Assembly: GCA_021157585.1 (NCBI GenBank)
Contig: JAGGWH010000141.1
Span: forward strand, 1 to 36,975
Length of the DNA stretch: 36,975 nt
Direction: 5' to 3'
Source: Bacteroidales bacterium
GTDB taxonomy: Bacteria > Bacteroidota > Bacteroidia > Bacteroidales > UBA12170
The stretch's first letter is position 1. Every line of letters begins with the position of its first letter. The notes below the pieces were generated by a model that saw only the letters and a list, made by a program, of their open reading frames with translations, searched no databases and was not told the DNA's origin. Of this stretch, positions 1-8,538 are shown in pieces. Both the position numbers and the translations under genes were made by a program.

Positions 1-48
1 AGACAAAATAAATGACTTAAATGTCTTCTAAGCCTTATAATTACTGAC

Positions 49-56
49 TATTTTTG
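49..56 (+). promoter_or_regulatory. Possible -7 box of the first small gene
   Basis: TATTTTTG matches the Bacteroidota -7 consensus TAnnTTTG. No TTG/TTTG lies at the expected -33 distance, so the match is weak in this AT-rich stretch. It would give a leader of roughly 65 nt for the gene at 127. Confidence 0.3.
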
Positions 57-126
57 TTGAAATTATTTATTCAAAATATAAGAAATACATTAAACTTAAG
101 ATAATTATAAAAAATTATTAAGAATT

Positions 127-354
127 ATGGCAAGGGGAATAATAGATTTAATTCAAGAGAATAAGCGACGTTTTTATGCAGGTGAGATTAGAAATAATTT
201 TTACGAAGAATCTTTTGATTCTGATAAAGAAAGAGGGGGGGCTGTGGTTGTTGATAATATTTCAACAAAGAAAACACAAACTTCATTTTGGAAAAATATA
301 AAAATATACGGACAAAAATTTAGTGACGAACTATTCTACGAGACAGTGAAGTAA
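127..354 (+). CDS. Small hypothetical protein, 75 aa
   Basis: I do not recognise this protein. It opens MARGIIDLIQENKRRF, is rich in charged residues, and has neither a signal peptide nor a membrane segment, so a small cytosolic protein is expected. Support for its being a real gene is indirect: a -7-like box lies upstream at 49-56, a hairpin with a short T-run follows 15 nt after the stop (369-395), and no better frame overlaps it. It is monocistronic and read in the same direction as the histidine kinase that follows, from which it is separated by about 165 nt. No function is proposed. Confidence 0.55.
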   Translation: MARGIIDLIQENKRRFYAGEIRNNFYEESFDSDKERGGAVVVDNISTKKTQTSFWKNIKIYGQKFSDELFYETVK

Positions 355-368
355 TTATCAATGATTTT

Positions 369-395
369 AAACCTATTGTTATAGGTTTTCATTTT
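369..395 (+). terminator. Intrinsic terminator after the small first gene
   Basis: AAACCTAT (369-376), loop TGTT, ATAGGTTT (381-388), then TTTTCATTTT. The stem is eight perfect base pairs with a tetraloop, but the T-tract is interrupted by CA, so termination may be partial. Confidence 0.55.
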
Positions 396-520
396 AGCAT
401 TAATCAACTTTAATAAATAGGTTAGAGTGCTAAGCTAAATTGATTAAATATTTTTTTAGCTCTAATTCATATTTTTTGTAATTTGGGTGACCGTAAGTCT
501 TATACAAAGCTCGTAACCAA

Positions 521-3307
521 ATGCTAACAATGAAAAGAACTTTAATTATACTTTTTTCTTTCTTATTCTTTTCCTTATCTGCTCAAAATCAAGAAAATAC
601 ACATTTAGATAGTTTGTTGACTTTAACGAATAAATATAGTGAAGGTAAACTCGTAGACTTATTTATTGAAATCGCAAAAGCACAAAGTATAAATAATAAT
701 ATTGAACAAGCACATCGTTCAATTGATGAGGCTATCCGTTTGGCTAAACAAATAAAGTACTCCGAAGGAGTAGGAAAAGCATATCTTACAAAAGGTCTAA
801 TTTGTAATCTCAACAATAGTGCACTAAAAGCTGTTGAATATTTTGAAGAATCAAAGAAAATTTTCTTTCAATTAGAAGACAGAAGAAGCTTGGCTCTGGC
901 ATCTATGGGTTTGGGAGAAAGTTATGGTCAGCAAAACCATTTTGATAAAGCCAATAAAGCATATGGTGATGCTATTTCTTTTTTCGATTATATTGGTGAT
1001 TATAAATCATTGGCAGATGCTTATTATAAGTCGGCTACAACTTATAAAATGACTGAAGATTACCGTAAAGCTTTAATTGCGTTTAAAAATGCGGCTGAAA
1101 CTTATGAGTTGGCTAAAGATGATTACGGGCTTCATCTTACAGAGAATTCTATAGCCATTATAATGTATTATTTGGGTGATTATAAGGGAGCCATCGACTA
1201 TTGGACAAAGTACGAAAAAGCAATGCGTGAAAAGGAGGATTGGCGTCGTGTAAGTGCTACTCTTACTAATAAAGGATTAATTTATAATCATTGGGCAGCC
1301 TACGATGAAGCTTTATCTCTTTTTAACGAAGCACTTGCTTTAGTAGAAAAATCCGGTAAAAGCTCAAATATTGCCGGAATATATAATTCTATAGCTAATG
1401 CTTTTCAATATTCAGGAAATGTCGAAAAATCTTTTGAGTATTATCGCAAATCTATTGCCATAGGGGAAAAGTTAGACTCCAAACAAGCGGTATCTATTGG
1501 TTTACACAATATAGGTGAACTACATCTGAATCTAGGCAATTCCGATTCTGCTTTATTTTATGTTCAAAAATCTCTGCAAATTGAAAATACTCTTTTTAAT
1601 AATCGTGGTATAGCTGAAACTAAAGCTACACTTGGAAAAATTTATATTGCTCTAAAAAGATATCGTTTAGCATTTTCTTTTCTTAAGCAAGCAGAAAAGG
1701 CTTTTGATAATATTGAAGATATTAGTGGCTTGGCAGATGTTTATCAAAAATATGGTCAGGCATATGCCGAGATAGGGAATGATTCTTTAACAATTTATTA
1801 TTTAAATAAGAGTACAGAGATTGCTACTAAAATGAATCTGAAAAAAATGCAGGTTGAAAATCATAGATTTTTATCTGATTATTACGAAAAAGTAAATAAT
1901 TATAAAGCGGCTTTATTTCATCAAAAAATGTTTCACCAGATAAACGATTCTATATTTACTCAAAAAGCGATTGAAAAAACAGTTTATAACACCATAAAAC
2001 TCGAAAAAGAAGTCCAAGATAAAAAACTTGTAGAAATGCAACATGCTCAAGATGTTATTAGCTATAAGAATAAGATTAAAAATTATATAGTCTATTTTAC
2101 ATTATTTATTTTATTTATTGTTACCACGTTTTTTTATTTACGATTTTCCAGTAATAAACGTTCAACTATTCGTTTAAACGATCAGTATCAGATGGTACTT
2201 GAAAGTGAGGAGAAAATTAGAGCCCTTATTGATGCTTCGCACGATATTGTTTTCTTAGTGGATATAAACGGAATAATAGTTTCTGCTAATTCTAAGGCCG
2301 AGAAGGTATTACGTAATGGAAATAAATTAGTGGGCAATGATTTTAAGGAAACCGTTCAGCCTTTCTTTCAGAATCAATTCGACCCATATATAACAAGAAT
2401 TTTAAAAAAGAAAAATACTCAAGAATTTAGTTTGACATCAACAACTAAAAGAAATTACGAAATCACAATTAGCCCTATATTTAAGCATGGAATTGAAATT
2501 AGCGGACTTGCCGTTTATATAAGAGATGTTACCGATATTCTTGTTGCTAGAAATGAAAAAAATAAATTAGAAAAACAGCTATTTCAGGTTCAAAAATTAG
2601 AATCTATTGGAACTATGGCGGGTGGAGTTGCTCACGATTTTAATAATTATTTGGGTACTATTTTAGGATATAGCAGTATGGGTTACGAAGATTCTGATGA
2701 TGACTCTACAGCAAAAAGATATTTTAATCAAATTATTTTAGCTTCCAGATCTGCTCAGCATACAGTAAATAAAATATTGACATTTAGTCGTAAAAATGAA
2801 GATAAAGAATTAGAACGTGTTAATTTGGTTGATGTAGCCAAAGAAGCTATAGCAATGGTAAATTCGACAAAACCACCGGAGCTCACTTTCAAAACAGACT
2901 TTAGTGTTGATTCAATTGAAATATTAGGTAACCATATTGAGATGCAACAGGTTTTTATTAATCTGTTCAATAATGCGTTTCACGCACTAGAGGGAGAAGC
3001 TAATGGAGAATTGATATGTAGTCTGAGTAATTCACTATTCAAAAAAGAACATCAGTCTATAATAAATAATTTTAACACTAATAATATCGCAGCTATTTGT
3101 GTTAGTGATAGTGGAATAGGAATGACAGATGAAGTATTAAACAGAATTTTTGAACCGTTTTTTACAACTAAGATAGTTGGAAAAGGAACAGGCTTAGGCT
3201 TATCTGTTGTTCATGGAATAATTAAAAATCATAAAGGCGAATTATACGTAGAATCTACTGTGGGAAAGGGTTCTGCATTTTATATTTATTTGCCTGCAAT
3301 ATCATAA
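521..3307 (+). CDS. TPR-containing PAS sensor histidine kinase
   Basis: A sensor kinase of about 928 aa that would autophosphorylate and pass phosphate to the response regulator encoded next. Order of parts: N-terminal signal peptide (ends near SLSAQ), a periplasmic array of tetratricopeptide repeats to about residue 490, a short coiled stretch, one membrane helix at about 520-541, a PAS domain at about 563-680, then the kinase core. The phosphoacceptor is His705 in [10 protein letters not shown], the HDFNN form of H-box; N-box at about 808-819 ([10 protein letters not shown]), G1 DSGIGM near 863, F-box EPFFTTK near 882, G2 GKGTGLGLS near 891. All catalytic motifs are present. A second ATG at 530 (MKRTLII) is an equally good start. 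The ligand is unknown; the TPRs suggest a protein or peptide partner in the periplasm. Confidence 0.9.
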   Translation: MLTMKRTLIILFSFLFFSLSAQNQENTHLDSLLTLTNKYSEGKLVDLFIEIAKAQSINNNIEQAHRSIDEAIRLAKQIKYSEGVGKAYLTKGLICNLNNSALKAVEYFEESKKIFFQLEDRRSLALASMGLGESYGQQNHFDKANKAYGDAISFFDYIGDYKSLADAYYKSATTYKMTEDYRKALIAFKNAAETYELAKDDYGLHLTENSIAIIMYYLGDYKGAIDYWTKYEKAMREKEDWRRVSATLTNKGLIYNHWAAYDEALSLFNEALALVEKSGKSSNIAGIYNSIANAFQYSGNVEKSFEYYRKSIAIGEKLDSKQAVSIGLHNIGELHLNLGNSDSALFYVQKSLQIENTLFNNRGIAETKATLGKIYIALKRYRLAFSFLKQAEKAFDNIEDISGLADVYQKYGQAYAEIGNDSLTIYYLNKSTEIATKMNLKKMQVENHRFLSDYYEKVNNYKAALFHQKMFHQINDSIFTQKAIEKTVYNTIKLEKEVQDKKLVEMQHAQDVISYKNKIKNYIVYFTLFILFIVTTFFYLRFSSNKRSTIRLNDQYQMVLESEEKIRALIDASHDIVFLVDINGIIVSANSKAEKVLRNGNKLVGNDFKETVQPFFQNQFDPYITRILKKKNTQEFSLTSTTKRNYEITISPIFKHGIEISGLAVYIRDVTDILVARNEKNKLEKQLFQVQKLESIGTMAGGVAHDFNNYLGTILGYSSMGYEDSDDDSTAKRYFNQIILASRSAQHTVNKILTFSRKNEDKELERVNLVDVAKEAIAMVNSTKPPELTFKTDFSVDSIEILGNHIEMQQVFINLFNNAFHALEGEANGELICSLSNSLFKKEHQSIINNFNTNNIAAICVSDSGIGMTDEVLNRIFEPFFTTKIVGKGTGLGLSVVHGIIKNHKGELYVESTVGKGSAFYIYLPAIS

Positions 3308-3320
3308 AAAAAGAAAAAAC

Positions 3321-3692
3321 ATGCAGAAAAAAATACTTGTAATTGATGATGACATTCAGTTTAGAATGATGATGGTTGAAATGTTGGAAAGGAAGCAGTT
3401 TGTTGTATATAATGCTGCCGATGGAGAAGAAGGAATCAGGATTTGGAAAGATTTACATCCTGATTTGGTTATTACCGATATAATTATGCCTAATAAAGAG
3501 GGAATAGAGACTATTCTAGAGTTAAAACGAATAAATAAAGAAGTTAAAATAATTGCTATATCGGGAGGAGGAAGAACAAATGCAAAAGATAATCTACGAT
3601 CGGCTAAACTTTTAGGCGCATCCTTAATCTTAGAAAAACCATTTGAAAGTTCTGATTTGTTAGATGCTGTCCATAAATTACTTGAAAAGTAA
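3321..3692 (+). CDS. Single-domain response regulator (CheY-like)
   Basis: A receiver domain of 123 aa with nothing attached, so it acts by protein-protein contact or as a phosphorelay intermediate and not as a DNA-binding protein. The acidic pocket is VIDDD (Asp9, Asp10), the phosphorylated residue is Asp53 in DLVITDIIMP, the switch Ser81 lies in AISGGG and the conserved Lys106-Pro107 in LEKPF. It starts 13 nt after the kinase stop, so the two genes form one operon and very probably one signalling pair. No output domain exists in the window; the downstream effector must be encoded elsewhere. It is convergent with the CDF transporter gene, whose stop lies 34 nt away with no clear terminator between. 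Confidence 0.92.
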   Translation: MQKKILVIDDDIQFRMMMVEMLERKQFVVYNAADGEEGIRIWKDLHPDLVITDIIMPNKEGIETILELKRINKEVKIIAISGGGRTNAKDNLRSAKLLGASLILEKPFESSDLLDAVHKLLEK

Positions 3693-3726
3693 AACGGTAG
3701 GCTAAAGAAGAATACAGTATGTTTTA

Positions 3727-4587
3727 CTAATCCTTTTTTGGTTCAACATGTATTTTAATGTCTGCTTCTGAATATATTTCTCGAATACTTAGCTCAAGAT
3801 TATCGCAAATATTATGCGCTTGTTCTACCGACATTTTAGGTGGTACTTCTAAAATAAAATCTAAAATGTACAAAGCTCCGTTTTGACGTATTCGCAAATT
3901 GGAAAAATTGATACCCGATGGTAATTCTGATTTTATTAAGGCGTTTATACTCTCAAATTCTTTATTGCCAACTCCGGCATCTAAAAGTGGATCAAAAGCC
4001 CTCTGAATCAACTTAAAAGCTTCCCTAACGATTAGAATGGCGACTATAATAGCAAAAAGTGGATCAAGAATTAATAATCCGCTTATCCAAATTAAGACTA
4101 TGCCTAATCCAACTCCCAAACTTGTATAAACATCTGTTTTCAAATGTAATGCATCTGCTTCAAGAGCAATAGAATTTGTTTCTTTTGCTACTTTATACAG
4201 CATACGACTGACAAAGAAATTAGTTATGGCAGCAAAAAACATAATTCCGCTTGCCAAACCATAGGAAGTTATTTCTTCGGGATTAATCAATTTATGTACA
4301 GCCTCATAAATAATCCAAACAGCAGCTATTAAAATGAGAAGTCCTTCCAGCACAGCTGAAATGTTTTCGTATTTCCCATGACCATAAGGATGTTTAATAT
4401 CCGGCTTCTTATTTGATAATTGAACCGCAAAGAATGCAATAATTGAAGCAAGTAAATCAATAGCAGAATGTATGGCTTCGGACAAAATACTTACAGAACC
4501 ACTCAACAACCCTACTAATAGCTTTAAAAGAGTAAGAGAAATATTAGAAAATACTGAGATAGCAGCTACTCTGGCTTTTTTATTCAT
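3727..4587 (-). CDS. Cation diffusion facilitator (divalent metal efflux)
   Basis: Inner-membrane antiporter that exports divalent metal ions (Zn, Fe, Mn, Co or Cd in the family) in exchange for protons. The 286 aa hold six hydrophobic helices followed by a cytosolic domain of about 80 residues. The metal site residues are intact: His40 and Asp44 in helix 2 (EAIHSAIDLLAS) and His148 and Asp152 in helix 5 (ALHLKTDVY). The loop HPYGHGKYE (66-74) is typical of the FieF-like branch. The substrate cannot be decided from this. Transcription is from a -7 box TACTTTTG only 8 nt upstream of the ATG, giving an almost leaderless mRNA; a divergent promoter for the HNH gene is interleaved with it. Confidence 0.93.
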   Translation of the reverse strand: MNKKARVAAISVFSNISLTLLKLLVGLLSGSVSILSEAIHSAIDLLASIIAFFAVQLSNKKPDIKHPYGHGKYENISAVLEGLLILIAAVWIIYEAVHKLINPEEITSYGLASGIMFFAAITNFFVSRMLYKVAKETNSIALEADALHLKTDVYTSLGVGLGIVLIWISGLLILDPLFAIIVAILIVREAFKLIQRAFDPLLDAGVGNKEFESINALIKSELPSGINFSNLRIRQNGALYILDFILEVPPKMSVEQAHNICDNLELSIREIYSEADIKIHVEPKKD

Positions 4588-4594
4588 AGTGTCG

Positions 4595-4602
4595 CAAAAG
4601 TA
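4595..4602 (-). promoter_or_regulatory. -7 box of the CDF transporter gene
   Basis: Read on the minus strand this is TACTTTTG, an exact TAnnTTTG. The start codon begins 8 nt past its final G, so the transcript leader should be only a few nucleotides. No TTG is seen at -33. Confidence 0.55.
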
Positions 4603-4614
4603 AAATATATTTAT

Positions 4615-4622
4615 TATATTTG
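4615..4622 (+). promoter_or_regulatory. Possible -7 box of the HNH/lipoprotein operon
   Basis: TATATTTG matches TAnnTTTG and points toward the gene at 4723, leaving a leader of about 95 nt. It lies 12 nt from the opposing -7 box of the CDF gene. There is no -33 TTG, and the sequence is AT-rich, so the call is moderate. Confidence 0.4.
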
Positions 4623-4722
4623 TGCATACCTAGAAATGAATAGGGGTTTTTGGGGTTTATAAAATTCACCAATAATAATTAGGTAAATAGGAGGCAAATT
4701 ATTTATCATATCATTTAACATT

Positions 4723-5307
4723 ATGCAAGAAAAAATAAATTATGATTCAGAGGAATGGAGACGCCTGAATTTTAAGGATCTCAAACCAGATGAAATTTAT
4801 GAAATTTCTAATTATGGTCGTTTGCGTCATTGGTCTCAAAAGACTAATGAGTTTAAAATTATGAAACTTTCTACTGTTAGGGGCTATCGCTATTTTATGT
4901 GGTTTAAATCCGTTCAGGGTTGGGACAATAAAATTAAACGCATTATTCATAGGTTAGTCGCAGAAGAGTTTTGTGAGCACAAAAATGATAAACAGATTTT
5001 TGTGATTCACTTAGATCACGATAAGGGAAATAACTACTATAAAAATTTAAAGTGGGTAACACGTGAGGAAATGACACAGCATAATAAAAGTAATCCTCGC
5101 GTTATAGAGTCGCATTTAAAAAGAAAAGGTAAGATTACCAATTCCAAATTAACTGAGGCTGATGTAATCAAATTAAGACAAATGGTAAAATCAGGAGACT
5201 ATAAGCTATATAAAATAGCTGAGCATTTTGGGATTACTCATACACAACTTAATAGAATACGCAGTGGCAAAAATTGGGCTCATGTTAAAATGCCTGATGA
5301 AGAATAA
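4723..5307 (+). CDS. NUMOD4 / HNH / HTH protein (homing-endonuclease-like)
   Basis: A 194-aa protein with the layout of free-standing HNH homing endonucleases. A NUMOD4 motif covers about residues 9-60 (EWRRL, then IYEISNYGRLRH). An HNH_3-type nuclease core covers about 72-121: HRLVAEEF with His76, VIHLDHDKGNN with His96, then NLKWVTREEMTQHN. The C-terminus (about 141-188) is a helix-turn-helix ending in LNRIRSGKNW, of the kind that reads DNA in phage and intron nucleases. All three expected His/Asn positions are present, so nuclease activity is possible. No intron, intein or phage gene lies nearby. Its stop codon overlaps the start of the next gene by 11 nt, so the two are co-translated. Whether it is a selfish gene or a domesticated regulator is not decided by the sequence. 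Confidence 0.85.
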   Translation: MQEKINYDSEEWRRLNFKDLKPDEIYEISNYGRLRHWSQKTNEFKIMKLSTVRGYRYFMWFKSVQGWDNKIKRIIHRLVAEEFCEHKNDKQIFVIHLDHDKGNNYYKNLKWVTREEMTQHNKSNPRVIESHLKRKGKITNSKLTEADVIKLRQMVKSGDYKLYKIAEHFGITHTQLNRIRSGKNWAHVKMPDEE

Positions 5308-6943
5308 TATTATCGGTATTATTTCATTTTTTTTATTCTTACTTATTTTATTTGAATCTTGTTCCAATCAGCAGCCTAAAACCGATACAAGAACTGTTTT
5401 TCGGCTGAATGAATCTAACGGATTAAGCTCTTTAGATCCTGCATTTGCAAAAGATCTTGCTAATCTAAACGTTTGTAACCAACTGTATAACGGCTTGGTT
5501 CAGCTTGATTCTAACTTACATATAAAGGCTGCGATAGCAAAAAAATGGACTATTTCTCCCGATGGGAAAACATATACTTTTACTTTACGCTCTGATGTAT
5601 TTTTTCATGACAGTAAAGCTTTTCCTAATGGTAGCGGACGAAAAGTATTAGCCAAAGATTTTGTATTTTCTTTTTTACGAATTGTTAACGAACAATCAGT
5701 TTCTCCCGGAGCTTGGGTTTTTAATATGGTGAAAAAGAATGCTAATAACTATGCTTTTTTCTCACCTAATGATTCAACATTAATAATAGAGCTGAAAAAG
5801 CCTTTTGCGCCCTTCTTGAGTTTGCTTAGTATGCAGTATTGTAGCGTTATTCCTTCAGAAGCCGTTAAATTTTTTGGCGATAATTTTAGGCGAAATCCTG
5901 TTGGTACCGGTCCGTTTTATTTAAAATACTGGGAAGAAGATGTAAAATTAGTTTTATTGAAAAACCCAAATTACTTTGAAAAGAGTAAGAATAAAAACTT
6001 ACCTTTTTTAGATGCGATAAATTATACCTTTTTAGTTGATAAACAATCGGAATTTTTAGAGTTTATACAGGGTAACTTAGATTACTTAAGTGGTGTAGAA
6101 GCAGGCTTTAAAGATGAAATTTTGGATGCAAATGGAAATATTAATAAAAAGTATAAAACAAAAATAAATTTAGAGAAAAGTCCGTACTTGAATACAGAAT
6201 ACATAGGAATACTTTATGATACAAGTATAAATAGTGTTGCTGATTCGCCACTTAAGTACCTGAAATTTAGGCAAGCTATTAATTATGCTATAGACAAGAA
6301 GAAGATGTTGCATTATTTACGAAATAATGTTGGGGTTCCCGGAAATAGAGGTTTTTTGCCTTCTGCTTATTCTTTTGAAAATATAAAATATGGATATCCC
6401 TACAACAAGCAAAAAGCACAGCAATTAATAAACGAGTTAAAACAGAAACTAAATATATCGGAATTTTCTCCCATTAGCTTAGTTGCAACATCAAAATCTT
6501 TGGATTTAGTAAAATTTGTTCAGCATCAATTGGCAGAGATTGGCGTTCCTATGGAAATAGAGCTTATGCAATGGGCCACAATGAAAGAAGTTGTAGCAAA
6601 TTCTAAAGCTCTATTTTTTAGAGCCAGTTGGATAGCCGATTATCCCGATCCCGAGAATTACTTATCACTCTTTTATTCGAAGAATTTTGCTCCAAAAGGA
6701 CCAAATTACACACGCTTTTCTAATTCAAAATTTGATTCACTTTATAATTATAGTATTTTTGCTTCGGATAAAGTGGTAAAACAAAGACTTTATCGTGCAA
6801 TGGATAGTTTAATTATGCAAGAAGCAGTTATTATTCCCTTGTATTACGATGAAGTTATGCGTTTCACGCAAAAGAGTATAAAATATTTACCTACTAGTCC
6901 AATGAATCTATTAAATTTAAAAATGGTTCAGAAAGAAAATTAG
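5297..6943 (+). CDS. ABC-type peptide/nickel solute-binding lipoprotein (SBP family 5)
   Basis: The extracytoplasmic binding protein of an oligopeptide-type importer, of the OppA/DppA family. The frame stays open upstream from 5228, but the ATG at 5297 gives a clean lipoprotein signal (MKNNIIGIISFF then LFESC, lipidated Cys22), so I use 548 aa. Family hallmarks: LDPAFAKDLANLNVCNQLYNGL near the mature start, then LAKKWTISPDGKTYTFTLR-like segment, and GTGPFYLKYWEEDVKLVLLKNPNYF in the middle. The start lies inside the last codons of the HNH gene, so translation is probably coupled. No permease or ATPase gene is nearby; the importer must be completed by genes elsewhere, or the protein works alone as a binding or sensing lipoprotein. 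Confidence 0.9.
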   Translation: MKNNIIGIISFFLFLLILFESCSNQQPKTDTRTVFRLNESNGLSSLDPAFAKDLANLNVCNQLYNGLVQLDSNLHIKAAIAKKWTISPDGKTYTFTLRSDVFFHDSKAFPNGSGRKVLAKDFVFSFLRIVNEQSVSPGAWVFNMVKKNANNYAFFSPNDSTLIIELKKPFAPFLSLLSMQYCSVIPSEAVKFFGDNFRRNPVGTGPFYLKYWEEDVKLVLLKNPNYFEKSKNKNLPFLDAINYTFLVDKQSEFLEFIQGNLDYLSGVEAGFKDEILDANGNINKKYKTKINLEKSPYLNTEYIGILYDTSINSVADSPLKYLKFRQAINYAIDKKKMLHYLRNNVGVPGNRGFLPSAYSFENIKYGYPYNKQKAQQLINELKQKLNISEFSPISLVATSKSLDLVKFVQHQLAEIGVPMEIELMQWATMKEVVANSKALFFRASWIADYPDPENYLSLFYSKNFAPKGPNYTRFSNSKFDSLYNYSIFASDKVVKQRLYRAMDSLIMQEAVIIPLYYDEVMRFTQKSIKYLPTSPMNLLNLKMVQKEN

Positions 6944-7020
6944 TACTTGATAAGTAACAAAACTTCTTTTCTTTCGTTTAAATATTTGAAATAACGTTTA
7001 ATATTATAAAATTCCCTGCT

Positions 7021-7743
7021 GTGAATAAATTAATTGGTACAACTATAATCGCACTTTTTATCTTTATTTTTACAAATCAAACTTCTGCACAAGGAACCTC
7101 TTGGAGTGGTCCTTTATCTTTTGGTGTTAGCACAGGAGCTGCCGTATATATGGGAGATTTAACAGATGCAAATGCTAATCCTTGGTTGCCATTTTCTAAA
7201 GACGTTAATTTTTCTGTAGCTGGTTTTTTTGCAAAAGAATTAGGTCCGCTTAGTTTACGTTTTCAAATGAATTTAGGAGGACTAAAAGGCTACGATTATA
7301 GAGCCGATGAGCGTTTTTCAAATAATTTTTATGAATATAATGGAAGTGTTTCACTAAATATAAATCACCTTATCCATTTAAACGATTATCGTAATCCGGG
7401 GTATAATTTTTATCTATTGGGAGGTTATGGTATGATGCGCTATTCAAGTTATTTAACCGATTTAAGTCAAACGACAACAATTAGAGAGATTGGATATGCT
7501 AAAATCGGACGTGCTAATACCATTATTTTAGGGGCAGGAGTAAAAGTTAATATAGCCGACAGAATTAATTTTCTTGGTGAATTCACAACTCATCTTTCCA
7601 ATAATGATGATATAGATACAGTAATAGAGAATGGTGATAATGATAGTTATTATTATATCTCTTTGGGTCTGAGTTATGATATCTTAGGTAGTTCAAATGG
7701 AGGAACACGTCATCGTAAGAGCTTGCGTTGGGGAAGATTTTAA
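7021..7743 (+). CDS. Outer-membrane beta-barrel protein
   Basis: A 240-aa exported protein with a signal peptide ending at about TSAQG and alternating hydrophobic/polar strands (for example SLNINHLIHL, FYLLGGYGMMRYSS, TIILGAGVKVNI, YYYISLGLSYDIL), the pattern of a small eight-stranded porin-like barrel common in Bacteroidota (DUF6089 or OmpW/OmpA-barrel type). No OmpA peptidoglycan-binding domain follows. The start is GTG at 7021; the hydrophobic signal begins directly after it and no in-frame ATG fits better. It ends in an unusually basic tail (RHRKSLRWGRF). The function is unknown; it is monocistronic, about 77 nt after the solute-binding gene. Confidence 0.8.
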   Translation: MNKLIGTTIIALFIFIFTNQTSAQGTSWSGPLSFGVSTGAAVYMGDLTDANANPWLPFSKDVNFSVAGFFAKELGPLSLRFQMNLGGLKGYDYRADERFSNNFYEYNGSVSLNINHLIHLNDYRNPGYNFYLLGGYGMMRYSSYLTDLSQTTTIREIGYAKIGRANTIILGAGVKVNIADRINFLGEFTTHLSNNDDIDTVIENGDNDSYYYISLGLSYDILGSSNGGTRHRKSLRWGRF

Positions 7744-7887
7744 ACTCCTTTTCCGTTATTTTTTTACTAATATTTATTGTGTTTAAATATTTGTTTCAAA
7801 TTTATATCCTATTGAATTTGAATAATTCAGAATTGTTTGTACTTTTACTCAATACTTTACATTAAAAAATTTAAAAACCAATAAACG

Positions 7888-8427
7888 ATGAAAACAAAAA
7901 TTACCGGTTTCTTAGTAGCCCTCTTATTTTTTGGAGGAAATTTATTTTCAACTTTACCAATAGGTGAAACACCTGCAGTACTTACCCTTAGCGGAGATGA
8001 GGGCGGTCGTATTGATGGTACCGCTTGGAGTAGTACCGAATTAGTTGATAAAGTATGGGTTGTGATTTATGCTGATCCGGATGAAAGCGATTTGAATGAT
8101 GCTGCAACAGAAGCTCTTAAAGCAAAAGATTATTCTGATGATGTATATCAATCTGTAGCCATTATTAATATGGGAGCAACTTGGAAGCCCAATTTTGCTA
8201 TCAATATGATTCTTAAAGGAAAGCAAAAGAAATATCCTAATACTGTTTATGTTAAGGATATGGATAAAAAGGTAGTTGCCAAATGGGGTTTAGCCGATGA
8301 GTCTAACGATATTGTTGTTTTTAACCCAAGTGGAACTGTAATTTTTAGTTACGATGGACAATTAGGACCAGAAGATATTAAAGAAATGTTAAGTTTAATT
8401 GATGCGGAAATTGCCAATATGCAATAA
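7888..8427 (+). CDS. ytfJ: YtfJ family thioredoxin-fold protein
   Basis: A 179-aa exported protein that matches the Escherichia coli YtfJ family along most of its length: WSSTELVDKVWVVIYAD at residues 47-63, the middle IINMGATWKP, the KYPNTVYVKD strand, and the end VVFNPSGTVIFSYDGQLGPEDI. The fold is thioredoxin-like but there is no CXXC pair, so it is not a thiol oxidoreductase. A signal peptide (MKTKITGFLVALLFFGG) places it in the periplasm. The cellular role of the family is not established. It stands alone, with a strong terminator 20 nt after its stop. Confidence 0.85.
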   Translation: MKTKITGFLVALLFFGGNLFSTLPIGETPAVLTLSGDEGGRIDGTAWSSTELVDKVWVVIYADPDESDLNDAATEALKAKDYSDDVYQSVAIINMGATWKPNFAINMILKGKQKKYPNTVYVKDMDKKVVAKWGLADESNDIVVFNPSGTVIFSYDGQLGPEDIKEMLSLIDAEIANMQ

Positions 8428-8446
8428 ACTATCAATTTACTTTATT

Positions 8447-8487
8447 AAAAAGAGAATATTGGAAAATCCAATATTCTCTTTTTTTTA
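8447..8487 (+). terminator. Intrinsic terminator after ytfJ
   Basis: AGAGAATATTGGA (8451-8463), loop AAA, TCCAATATTCTCT (8467-8479), extended by four A/T pairs and followed by a run of eight T. The 13-bp core is perfect. The A-run on the left arm makes it possibly bidirectional. Confidence 0.9.
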
Positions 8488-8513
8488 TTAATCATAAAGA
8501 AATAGAGAAATTG

Positions 8514-8521
8514 TAGATTTG
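8514..8521 (+). promoter_or_regulatory. -7 box of the acyl-CoA reductase gene
   Basis: TAGATTTG is an exact TAnnTTTG, 18 nt before the ATG at 8539 and just after the ytfJ terminator, which leaves little room for another promoter. No -33 TTG is seen. Confidence 0.5.
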
Positions 8522-8538
8522 CAAAAAAAATATTTTAA

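Noticed and set aside
1-26. AGACA and TGTCT inverted repeat at the window edge
   Set aside because: Only five pairs with a 16-nt gap, in AT-rich sequence cut by the window start; not distinguishable from chance.
4689-4694. Perfect AGGAGG upstream of the HNH gene
   Set aside because: It is 28 nt from the ATG at 4723 and no other start codon lies 5-10 nt after it; ribosome binding sites of this kind are not used elsewhere in the window.
4723-6943. HNH gene as a sign of a nearby intron, intein or prophage
   Set aside because: No split gene, phage structural gene or integrase is found within the window.
7888-8427. YtfJ-like protein as a thiol-disulfide reductase
   Set aside because: The fold is thioredoxin-like but there is no CXXC or single active cysteine.
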